DNA of 31,670 nt, from the IMG/VR virus record IMGVR_UViG_3300020410_000042, positions 1 to 31,670 of that record; one strand, 5' to 3'. The position numbers and the translations under genes are program-made. Below are positions 6,916-13,155 of the stretch, piece by piece; the stretch's first letter is position 1; each line of letters starts with the position of its first letter. This DNA is from a virus. Below the pieces are notes generated by a model. That model was not told the origin of the DNA. It made no database searches and saw only the letters and a program-made list of their open reading frames with translations.

Positions 6916-7188
6916 ATGGAAGAAATATTTGGAATTGTTTTATCAGTTTCATTTAGTATTGCATATGTTCCTCAGATAGTTAAAATGGTTTCGAGAAAAA
7001 GTTCCAGTGATGTTAGTTTAATTATGTTGTTAGTTAATGGTTTAGGATATGGTTCGGGGGTTGTTTATGTTGTGATGAAAGAGCTAGATGCATTCTGGCT
7101 CAAATTTAATTATATAGCAGGGTTTGTAATGACAATTTTTTGTATTGGTATATGGATGTTATATAAAGAAAAAGGAGAAGTCAAATGA
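6916..7188 (+). CDS. SemiSWEET-like PQ-loop membrane protein
   Basis: 90 residues with three predicted transmembrane helices (about 4-24, 33-53 and 62-83), the minimal triple-helix bundle of SemiSWEET transporters. The PQ-loop motif is at P19-Q20 in AYVPQIVKM, followed by the usual polar S/K-rich turn and a second helix beginning DVSLIMLL. SemiSWEETs dimerise in the inner membrane and pass sugars by facilitated diffusion; substrates vary, and PQ-loop proteins also include amino-acid carriers. It is head-to-tail with its neighbours, and the next gene begins in its stop codon (ATGA). The family is rather clear; the cargo is unknown. Confidence 0.8.
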   Translation: MEEIFGIVLSVSFSIAYVPQIVKMVSRKSSSDVSLIMLLVNGLGYGSGVVYVVMKELDAFWLKFNYIAGFVMTIFCIGIWMLYKEKGEVK

Positions 7189-7391
7189 CTAATGCCTATG
7201 GGTTACGTAAGACAAGTGGGGTAGATTATTATCATGTCTATCAGGAAGTTCAATCAGCTAAACAAGCTGCTCGTTTAAATATGAAAGTTGAGTTAGCTAC
7301 TCATGAAAGGGAAAAACATCAAGAGTCTGTTCAGCAAACTCAGTCTAGTTCTAAACCTGGCGTGGGTTCTAATTTAGACATAAGTGTATAG
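7185..7391 (+). CDS. Hypothetical protein, 68 aa, upstream of flagellin
   Basis: Unrecognised, hydrophilic and probably helical (about 15-50), with a Q/S-rich, low-complexity C-terminus. Its ATG overlaps the SemiSWEET stop (ATGA), which implies coupled translation, and it ends 9-27 nt before the flagellin start. AAAGGAG, just inside the end of the SemiSWEET gene, provides the Shine-Dalgarno. By position it could be a partner or chaperone of the flagellin-like protein, as small proteins near flagellin often are, but the sequence does not show this. Confidence 0.65.
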   Translation: MTNAYGLRKTSGVDYYHVYQEVQSAKQAARLNMKVELATHEREKHQESVQQTQSSSKPGVGSNLDISV

Positions 7392-7418
7392 TAAAGGAAA
7401 ATGAGAGAGGTAAATTGT

Positions 7419-8312
7419 ATGTTAAGTGGTTTGACAGCTAAAACGTTGGGTCGGTATCAGGAAGCTACTAAGATGGTCGAAAAGACTATGGAAAATTTGG
7501 CATCTGGTACAGCGGAGTTAAGTTCTGCAGAACAAGTAAAGGTTGGACGTATGAATAATACAATCCATACTTTACAGACGGCTCATAAAGTTGTCAAGCA
7601 GAATCAAGATTTATTACAGACTGCAGTAGCTGGAATTGATTCAATTAAAGCTGTTGTGGTTAAGATGAAAGAAGTTGCAACTCAGGCACAAGACGATCAA
7701 TTGACTTCAGATGCAAGAGCTGCTTTGGTTACAGAATATAACGAGTTAATGAAAGAAGTCCAATATGTTGCAAGTAATACTCAATATGATGGTACTGAAT
7801 TGATTGATGGTTCTTTTGGAACTAAGAGTATTACCATTGATGGTGTTAATTCAGATCAGGTAGTTGATATGACCATTGGTGATTTGACTTCGGGTGGATT
7901 GGGTATCGGGGCATATACTTATGTTCTTGATGCAAACAGTCCAATCTTAGGTCAGGCTAAGGATGGTGGTGGAGTATATCAAGTTGGTGATGAGATAAGT
8001 GTTCCAGAATCATCTTTAGACTCTGTTGAGAATGCAGAGATTGCTGTTTCTCGTTTGGAAGATGCTATTGAAAGTTTGGATGTAGAACGTTCTGTTCAGT
8101 TATCTAAAGTTGAAAGGTTTGATTTTACCATTGCTCATATGGAAAGGATGATTGGTATTAATGAAGAAGCAGTTGCAACAATTACTGATTTTGATGAAGC
8201 TGCAGAGATGGCTAAACTAACTAATTACAGGATCGAACAACAAACTGCAATTGCATTAATGAGTCAAGCTCAACAATTGTCTGCTAATGTTCTTCAGTTG
8301 TTACAAGGCTAA
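7419..8312 (+). CDS. Flagellin homologue encoded by the phage
   Basis: A flagellin-family protein with both conserved ends. In the N-terminal D0/D1-like part (about 1-130), helical heptads lead to LLQTAVAGIDSIKAVVVKM (66-84), where flagellins have a similar amphipathic segment, then AALVTEYNELMKEVQYVASN (101-120) and TQYDGTELIDG. The C-terminal part (about 205-297) includes VERFDFTIAHME, TDFDEAAEMAKLTNYRI and ALMSQAQQLSANVLQLLQG, equivalent to the flagellin ADYAxExxxLxxxQILxQA...LxxANQ...VLxLL ending. The middle is short, so D2/D3 domains are absent. ATG 7419 (Shine-Dalgarno GAGAGG) is preferred; ATG 7401 would add six residues. It sits among early-type genes (gp33, gp59) behind a sigma70-type promoter. 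It could form or poison host filaments, or act as a phage fibre. Confidence 0.82.
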   Translation: MLSGLTAKTLGRYQEATKMVEKTMENLASGTAELSSAEQVKVGRMNNTIHTLQTAHKVVKQNQDLLQTAVAGIDSIKAVVVKMKEVATQAQDDQLTSDARAALVTEYNELMKEVQYVASNTQYDGTELIDGSFGTKSITIDGVNSDQVVDMTIGDLTSGGLGIGAYTYVLDANSPILGQAKDGGGVYQVGDEISVPESSLDSVENAEIAVSRLEDAIESLDVERSVQLSKVERFDFTIAHMERMIGINEEAVATITDFDEAAEMAKLTNYRIEQQTAIALMSQAQQLSANVLQLLQG

Positions 8313-8437
8313 TGAAATATTATCCGATACCTAGTGCTGTTTATTATTACAACTTGTATATATTCAGCACTAAGTCTCGCTTAGGTTTAGTGGCATACAA
8401 GTATAGTATTAAGGTAGAAATTTTTGAGAGGGTATAA
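8312..8437 (+). CDS. 41-aa microprotein between flagellin and gp33
   Basis: An open frame, MKYYPIPSAVYYYNLYIF and onward to FERV, exactly fills the 124-nt gap. Its ATG overlaps the flagellin stop (TAATG at 8310-8314) and its stop overlaps the gp33 ATG (TAATG at 8435-8439). AAGG (8305-8308) precedes it. It is aromatic-rich (seven Tyr) and basic, with a moderately hydrophobic centre. No family is recognised. The two-sided TAATG packing is strong evidence for a real translated gene. Confidence 0.7.
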   Translation: MKYYPIPSAVYYYNLYIFSTKSRLGLVAYKYSIKVEIFERV

Positions 8438-8691
8438 TGCCAAAATTGACAGAGAAGCAATTCTTAGAATTGAGTAAAGTTAAGTCTAAAAAAATATTTT
8501 CGTCTGGTATTGAGACATTAGTTATTAATATGGAATGTAGTTATATGGATGCTATTATCCATTATTGTGAGGAGAATGATGTAGATTTTGACATTGTTCC
8601 TAAATTAATTTCATCTAGTATTAAAGAAAAATTACAAGCCGAGGCAACAAATTTAAATTTCCTTCCTAGAGTGGGAACTTTGCCTATATGA
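8437..8691 (+). CDS. 33: Late transcription coactivator gp33
   Basis: A T4 gp33-like protein, which bridges host RNA polymerase beta flap and the gp45 sliding clamp for late transcription. The recognised pattern is the central SYMDAIIHYCEENDVDF (about 35-51) followed by VPKLISSSIKEKLQAEATNL (54-73), as I recall from marine phage gp33 proteins. The C-terminal FLPRVGTLPI could hold a clamp-binding tail, but the match to a hydrophobic clamp motif is not clear. At 84 aa it is shorter than T4 gp33 (112). It lies next to gp59 and gp32, as in T4. Its presence fits the TATAAATA late promoters at 15204-15221. Confidence 0.78.
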   Translation: MPKLTEKQFLELSKVKSKKIFSSGIETLVINMECSYMDAIIHYCEENDVDFDIVPKLISSSIKEKLQAEATNLNFLPRVGTLPI

Positions 8692-9290
8692 TTAAGATGG
8701 CAAGTTCCTTTGAAGTCTATCAAATTTACATGGGTCTTAAGTTACATTTTACTTCAGAGAATTACGATTACTTTAAGTATGGTGGTAAGACTAGAGTTAA
8801 TATAGACAAATTTTATCAGAGAAGAAATATTGTACATTTCTTTGAGAAGTTAAAAACTAAATATAAACCACAACAATTGATCGAGTATTTCGCGTCTAAT
8901 TTTATCTTGGGAAAAACTGATATTTTTCTTATAGGTGAAGATGGCGATGATGTTTATACTGAATGGAAACGCAGAATACAATCAATGGCTTATATTTTCC
9001 AACAGGATATTAATATACTGTTATCTAAGGTAGATCATTTTGATGATCTCTTTAAAATTGATGATGGTAGAAATCCTGTTATATTAAAATCCTATTATCA
9101 TGATGATATAACAATAGAAACGTTTGTTATCTTACAGAACATATTAGGATTTTTTCACCAATTTGATTCTGAGTTGAATGATGATATTGTTTGGCCAGAT
9201 AAGAAATTGTTATGTAGTAAATATAGTATATTTTTAAATATGGATACAAAAAAATATTTAAAAATTTTAAAAGAAAACCTAAACCTTTAG
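8688..9290 (+). CDS. 59: gp59-like loader of DNA helicase
   Basis: Loads the gp41 replicative helicase onto gp32-covered forked DNA in T4. The all-helical 200-residue protein aligns by eye with T4 gp59: the start (MIKMASSFEVYQIYMGLKLHF), YQRRNIVHFFEKLKTKYKP (about 44-62), LIEYFASNFILG (about 64-75), the ITIETFVILQNILGF segment (about 141-155) and VWPDKKLLCSKYSIFLNMD near the end. The first ATG overlaps the gp33 stop (ATGA); a second in-frame ATG (8697) is possible. Position directly before gene 32 supports the call. Confidence 0.85.
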   Translation: MIKMASSFEVYQIYMGLKLHFTSENYDYFKYGGKTRVNIDKFYQRRNIVHFFEKLKTKYKPQQLIEYFASNFILGKTDIFLIGEDGDDVYTEWKRRIQSMAYIFQQDINILLSKVDHFDDLFKIDDGRNPVILKSYYHDDITIETFVILQNILGFFHQFDSELNDDIVWPDKKLLCSKYSIFLNMDTKKYLKILKENLNL

Positions 9291-9333
9291 CCGTTCTCAT
9301 ACGTCTAATATAGTGTATGTGTTAGTGGACAAG

Positions 9334-9339
9334 TATAAT
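9334..9339 (+). promoter_or_regulatory. Possible -10 element upstream of gene 32
   Basis: A perfect TATAAT lies in the 77-nt gap before gene 32. No good -35 hexamer occurs 16-18 bp upstream and no TGn extension is present, so a plain sigma70 promoter is weak. An activator-dependent (middle-type) promoter is possible. The gene 32 Shine-Dalgarno is GGAGAA (9352-9357). Confidence 0.3.
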
Positions 9340-9367
9340 ATAAAACAATACGGAGAATACAACGAAT

Positions 9368-10258
9368 ATGAATTTTCAACAGCTTAAACAGAACTCTCAA
9401 TCTCAGATTGATGCAATTTCCCAAGCCCTTTCTCAAACTCAAACTAAAAAAGAATCTTATGGTGATGACCGTATATGGAAGTGTGAACGTGATAAATCAG
9501 GTAATGGTTATGCAGTAATTCGTTTCCTTCCACCAAGTGAAGGTGAAGATTTGCCATGGGTTCGTATTTTTTCACATGGTTTTCAAGGTAAAGGTGGATG
9601 GTATATTGAAAACTCTTTAACGACTTTAAATCAAGATGATCCAGTATCAGAATATAATCGTGAACTTTGGAATAATGGTACGGAGGCAGGTAAGAATCAG
9701 GCTCGGGATCAGAAACGTAGATTGAATTACTATAGTAATATTCTAGTGGTTCAAGATCCTGCTAATCCTCAGAATGAGGGTCGAGTTCATTTGTTTAAGT
9801 ATGGTAAAAAGATCTTTGATAAGATTAATGATGTAATGAATCCAGAATATCCAGATGAAAAACCAGTTAATCCTTTTGATTTGTGGACAGGTGCAGACTT
9901 TAAACTTAAGGTTCGCATGCTGGATGGTTATGTTAATTATGATAAATCAGAATTTTCACCAATCAGCCCAATATATAATGACGATACAGAATTAGAAAAA
10001 CTTTGGAAGTCTCAGTATAAGTTAAATGAACTAGTTGATCCTAGTAACTTTAAATCATATGATGAATTAAAAACTAAATTGGATCGTGTATTAGGATTGG
10101 CATCATTTACACCAGAACCAGTTCAAAGTGAACCAACAATTAGTACAATGGAAGCACCATCATTTAGTACTGCTGAAGAAGTTAGTTTACCTTCAAGTGG
10201 TGGGGATGATGAAGATGATACATTGTCTTATTTTAAGAAGTTGGCTGAAAACGGTTAA
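9368..10258 (+). CDS. 32: Single-stranded DNA-binding protein gp32
   Basis: Coats ssDNA during replication, recombination and repair. The N-terminal basic, Q/S-rich segment (1-40) would drive cooperativity. The OB core is typical (WKCERDKSGNGYAVIRFLPP, about 37-56; SHGFQGKGGWYIEN, about 70-83; RLNYYSNILVVQDPANPQNE; LFKYGKKIFDKIN). The acidic tail DDEDDTLSYFKKL near the C-terminus recruits partners in T4. The T4 zinc ligands are not kept: the cysteines of the T4 ENC and CPVC motifs are replaced (ENSL; DPVSEYN), while the histidine of SHGF remains. I recall the same in cyanophage relatives. Length (296 aa) is normal. It is followed by a strong terminator. Confidence 0.95.
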   Translation: MNFQQLKQNSQSQIDAISQALSQTQTKKESYGDDRIWKCERDKSGNGYAVIRFLPPSEGEDLPWVRIFSHGFQGKGGWYIENSLTTLNQDDPVSEYNRELWNNGTEAGKNQARDQKRRLNYYSNILVVQDPANPQNEGRVHLFKYGKKIFDKINDVMNPEYPDEKPVNPFDLWTGADFKLKVRMLDGYVNYDKSEFSPISPIYNDDTELEKLWKSQYKLNELVDPSNFKSYDELKTKLDRVLGLASFTPEPVQSEPTISTMEAPSFSTAEEVSLPSSGGDDEDDTLSYFKKLAENG

Positions 10259-10284
10259 TTAAGAATTTCATTTTTATTCCTTAT

Positions 10285-10313
10285 AAGGGAGTCAGAAATG
10301 ACTCCCTTTTTTT
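10285..10313 (+). terminator. Rho-independent terminator after gene 32
   Basis: A 10-bp perfect stem, AAGGGAGTCA/TGACTCCCTT, closes a GAAA tetraloop (10285-10308) and runs into a T tract (to 10313). It ends the rightward gp33-gp59-gp32 transcript. On the minus strand no T tract follows the stem, so it should act mainly in the plus direction. It lies between convergent genes. Confidence 0.9.
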
Positions 10314-10317
10314 ATGT

Positions 10318-12255
10318 CTAGTCCTTTTTTGACGCTGATAGATTTGAATCTTGAATTGAAGGTGCACCTTGATTTATAGTTTGATTGGAGTTTACACTCG
10401 TCCTATTATCTACAGTTGTGAAATTATTCATTCGACTTGCTTCACCACCAGCTTCTTTAGCTTCTCTCATTACTTGTCGTAATACTTGTAGTGCTTCTAC
10501 ATTCAATTGTCCACCCTGTATCAATGCATTTAGCATTCTAGGGTCTGAAGTTTCAAAAGCTTTCTTTACTTTAGCTAAATCATCAGCTTGATTTTCTCCT
10601 ATACCAAGCACGCCTTTCTTATCCTTGGCCAATTCGTTAATTGCATCTGTTTGTTGTTTGATAAGTTTTTCTTCATCAGTCATTCCAAATTCAGATAGCA
10701 TTGGTATTTTACGGATGAATAATGTCAGACTGTTTTTAACCATTTCTATTGCTTGTCCTAGTTTGTTAGTTGCACTTTCCCAGATTTCACTAAATTTGGT
10801 AGAAATGAATGAACCAAAGTCTTTGACACTTTGTATTATATTTTCCCATGTTAGGTTGGTTTTCATCCAATCAGTTACATTGTCAATAAACCCAAATATT
10901 GTATCAAAAACTAATTGTATACCATTTGCAAATTTATTTCCTAAATCTGCTGGGCCACTACCACCTTCAGGAAAGAATTTAGCAATAAAATCAACTATTG
11001 GATTGATTACCATCATTAAACCTTGTCCAACAAAACCTAATACATCCATTACTAACCCGAAAGCTTTAGTGATTGCAGGGAATAATACACCAGTTGTTAT
11101 TGTTTTTACTATTGGCATTAGGAATTCTACTATACCAGTTAGTATTTGGACTACCTTATCAATTGCTGGTTTAGCTGCAACGAATGCTTCATTTAGTTTA
11201 TCTAATACCATCCCTATTCTGTCAACGAATGTATTATAGAAGCCAACAAATACTTCTTCAAAGAATGTTTTTAGTTTGGGTAGTATTCCAGAATCTATAA
11301 CAGATTTAAAAACACTACCTACAACATCACTAATAGTTAAGACTAGAGTTTCAATTTTTTGGAATATTCCAACTTCTCTTATTCTTTTAAATACTCCACC
11401 AACTATTTTGGTGAAGAAATCTTCTATTCCTTTTAATGCTTCCATGACATGTGGAGCTATTTTATTTTGTACAAAGTTTCCTAGTTTTTCAAAGATAGGG
11501 CCTAGTGGTTCAAAAAATTTTGTTATTTTTGCAATTGTTGGTTCTATAAAAAGTGCGATTCTTTCAGTTATATCAAATTGGTCAATAAATGTTCTCCATT
11601 TTTCTGCTAGTTTACCCATACCTATCATTTCGAGTAAGGTTGCTGGTGCGTTAGCAATACCTTCAACAAATCCACCAATTCCTGCAGAGATTTTCTGAGA
11701 TGCAGTGGCCTGATCCTGTTCTACTCCGAATATTTCTCCTGCTCTTTTTACACCTTCAAACGCACCTTTAATACCTTCTACAGCTGCAAATACTCCAGCT
11801 GCAACCAATCCAAATTTACCTGCCTTTTTTACTAGGGGAGCAGCTATTTCTGCAGTCTTACCAAGAACTGCTTTAACAGGGGCTAGAAATTTGTCCGCGA
11901 TGCCTAGTCCAGTTTGAACTAGTTCATTACTCAATATTCCAGCTAATATTCCTTCACCTTTGGTTTCTTTGACTATTTGATTTGGTATGGCAAGTATTCC
12001 TGCAGCAATTGTACCTAATACACCTAGTTGCCTTTTCTGTGAAATTTTGGCCTCATTTTTATCTTCTTCTGATTCTTGGCTATTTTCAACAGCTTCCTGT
12101 AGATCTCTCATATCTGATGATATGGTATCTTGTAAATCTCGAATACCTTGATCTAGGTTTAGTCCTATATCGTTTGAAAGTGCACCGAGCCCATTTTGAA
12201 GATTATGGGTTTGATCTTGTAGTGCTTCTACAACTGCGTCTATTCCATTAGCCAT
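10318..12255 (-). CDS. Tape measure protein (gp29-like)
   Basis: Sets tail length and is probably ejected with DNA. Its 645 residues show long helical, heptad-like stretches, a hydrophobic A/G/V-rich region (about 85-165, e.g. KFGLVAAGVFAAVEGIKGAF) that can cross a membrane, repeated F-x-x-I-x-x-F amphipathic helices (about 230-470), and a polar N/S/Q-rich tail. It follows the gp26/gp51 tail-chaperone pair, the usual position for a tape measure. At the common estimate of 1.5 angstrom per residue it would give a tail near 100 nm, like T4. Start ATG 12255 follows AAGGA (12267-12263). No peptidase domain is seen. The gp29 assignment is by position and character rather than by clear sequence identity. 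Confidence 0.75.
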   Translation of the reverse strand: MANGIDAVVEALQDQTHNLQNGLGALSNDIGLNLDQGIRDLQDTISSDMRDLQEAVENSQESEEDKNEAKISQKRQLGVLGTIAAGILAIPNQIVKETKGEGILAGILSNELVQTGLGIADKFLAPVKAVLGKTAEIAAPLVKKAGKFGLVAAGVFAAVEGIKGAFEGVKRAGEIFGVEQDQATASQKISAGIGGFVEGIANAPATLLEMIGMGKLAEKWRTFIDQFDITERIALFIEPTIAKITKFFEPLGPIFEKLGNFVQNKIAPHVMEALKGIEDFFTKIVGGVFKRIREVGIFQKIETLVLTISDVVGSVFKSVIDSGILPKLKTFFEEVFVGFYNTFVDRIGMVLDKLNEAFVAAKPAIDKVVQILTGIVEFLMPIVKTITTGVLFPAITKAFGLVMDVLGFVGQGLMMVINPIVDFIAKFFPEGGSGPADLGNKFANGIQLVFDTIFGFIDNVTDWMKTNLTWENIIQSVKDFGSFISTKFSEIWESATNKLGQAIEMVKNSLTLFIRKIPMLSEFGMTDEEKLIKQQTDAINELAKDKKGVLGIGENQADDLAKVKKAFETSDPRMLNALIQGGQLNVEALQVLRQVMREAKEAGGEASRMNNFTTVDNRTSVNSNQTINQGAPSIQDSNLSASKKD

Positions 12256-12259
12256 TTTT

Positions 12260-12451
12260 TTATCCTTGTTGTTTTTTCATCCTTTCGTTTTCTTCTCTAA
12301 CATGTTCGATTAACATTGCAAGATATATTGCCCTTTCATACGGAATCATATTTTCCAATTCAGTTAAACTATATTTGTGGTGTTGTACCATTGAAAAGTT
12401 TGTCTGGTAATGATTAGCTAGAGAATCATGTGAAAGGGCTATCCGAAAAAA
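12260..12451 (-). CDS. 51: gp51-like extension reached by -1 frameshift from gene 26
   Basis: This frame lies between gene 26 and the tape measure gene and ends at TAA 12262-12260. It encodes, after the slip, RIALSHDSLANHYQ then MVQHHKYSLTELENMIPYER and AIYLAMLIEHVREENERMKK. The pattern matches, from memory, the small gp51 proteins of marine T4-like phages (baseplate hub assembly). No ATG, GTG or TTG occurs in this frame between the upstream stop and the slip site; the first ATG (12391) would give only 43 residues and has no Shine-Dalgarno. A -1 shift on T TTT TTC (12451-12445) would fuse 61 residues to gp26 residue 232, giving a 293-aa product. The adjacent tape measure gene supports a G/GT-type tail chaperone. 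Confidence 0.65.
   Translation of the reverse strand, partial: FFRIALSHDSLANHYQTNFSMVQHHKYSLTELENMIPYERAIYLAMLIEHVREENERMKKQQG
12410..12429 (-). other. Weak hairpin downstream of frameshift site
   Basis: On the minus strand ATGATT (12429-12424) can pair with AATCAT (12415-12410) around an 8-nt loop. It begins 15 nt after the slippery heptamer. The stem is short and AT-rich and the spacing is longer than the usual 5-9 nt, so its role as a frameshift stimulator is doubtful. Confidence 0.25.
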
Positions 12452-13140
12452 CTTTGCAATCCTGATAGTGTGATTGATTTCAATTCATCACATTTTTTAC
12501 ATTCATACTCTATGTCTTTTGTTAAAGTTGGCATCGTGTTAAAGAAGTTGGCAATATTTAAAAATTGTTCTTGAGTTAAACTATTAATAAAGTTTTCTCT
12601 TTCTGTTTTAGGAAAATCCTCCATATAGTATACATTTTCTGAATCATAGATAGCAAATATAGATTCTTCAATCATTTTAAATGTTTGTTCTGTAGATGAT
12701 CCCTGACTAAATGTTGTTATGTTTTCCATTGTAGGATATTTCATTTCAATTGTTAAATCATCGTTTAAGGTTATTCTTGGAGTATGAGATTCATCCATTG
12801 TTGGTTGGATGTCATCCAATTCTATTGTTAATGGGATACTTTCTTCACAAACTTCGCAATTTATAATTATATCTGAAGTTTCTCCTATAGATTTTGATCT
12901 TATGTTTAGAAATAAGTACTCCATATCAAATGTTGGTAGATTTTCTACATCAACTTCTGTTATGGTACAATTTATTAATATTTGCTTCACAGCTCTTATG
13001 ATTTCATTTGGATCATTATCTTCCATTGCAGTTAATAAGATTTTTTCCTCTTTAACTAAGAATGGTCGATATTCTACTGGTTCTTCAATTGAAATCAATT
13101 TCAATTCATAAGTCGGTGTTTGTATAATCGGTAAATTCAT
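12439..13140 (-). CDS. 26: Baseplate hub/tail chaperone gp26
   Basis: Matches the T4 gp26 family (T4_baseplate, PF12322): EYRPFLVKEEKILLTAMEDN (about 23-42), EIIRAVKQIL with a following Cys (46-58) and LPTFDMEYLFLNIRSKSIGE (68-87) are close to T4 gp26. Two CxxC pairs (C95/C98 and C214/C217) could form a zinc ribbon. In T4 gp26 acts in hub assembly; its position before the tape measure suggests a chaperone role for that protein. The gene ends ...SFFG with a T6-C run, a -1 slip site leading into gp51. The start ATG 13140 has AAGGA upstream. The protein is 233 aa (T4: 208). Confidence 0.87.
   Translation of the reverse strand: MNLPIIQTPTYELKLISIEEPVEYRPFLVKEEKILLTAMEDNDPNEIIRAVKQILINCTITEVDVENLPTFDMEYLFLNIRSKSIGETSDIIINCEVCEESIPLTIELDDIQPTMDESHTPRITLNDDLTIEMKYPTMENITTFSQGSSTEQTFKMIEESIFAIYDSENVYYMEDFPKTERENFINSLTQEQFLNIANFFNTMPTLTKDIEYECKKCDELKSITLSGLQSFFG
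12445..12451 (-). promoter_or_regulatory. -1 ribosomal frameshift slippery heptamer T TTT TTC
   Basis: In the gene 26 frame the codons read agT TTT TTC gga TAG, the classical X XXY YYZ arrangement. An internal Shine-Dalgarno-like AGGA (12463-12460) lies 8 nt upstream, a spacing known to favour -1 shifting in dnaX. The zero-frame stop follows two codons after the heptamer, and the -1 frame is open for 61 codons. Confidence 0.65.
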
Positions 13141-13155
13141 ATTATAAAAAATCCT

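Noticed and set aside
10385-12251. Several plus-strand open frames opposite the tape measure gene (such as 10625-11239 and 11276-11698)
   Set aside because: They are antisense to a well-supported long coding gene, have no proper ribosome sites and read as reversed coding sequence.
12263-12391. Independent gp51 gene starting at ATG 12391
   Set aside because: It would have no Shine-Dalgarno and would drop the first 18 residues of the conserved-looking frame; the slip site explains the layout better. It remains the main alternative.
12439-12451. A sequencing error splitting one gp26-gp51 gene
   Set aside because: The break falls exactly on a canonical T TTT TTC heptamer next to a tape measure gene, where a natural -1 shift is expected. 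A T-run length error cannot be excluded without reads.
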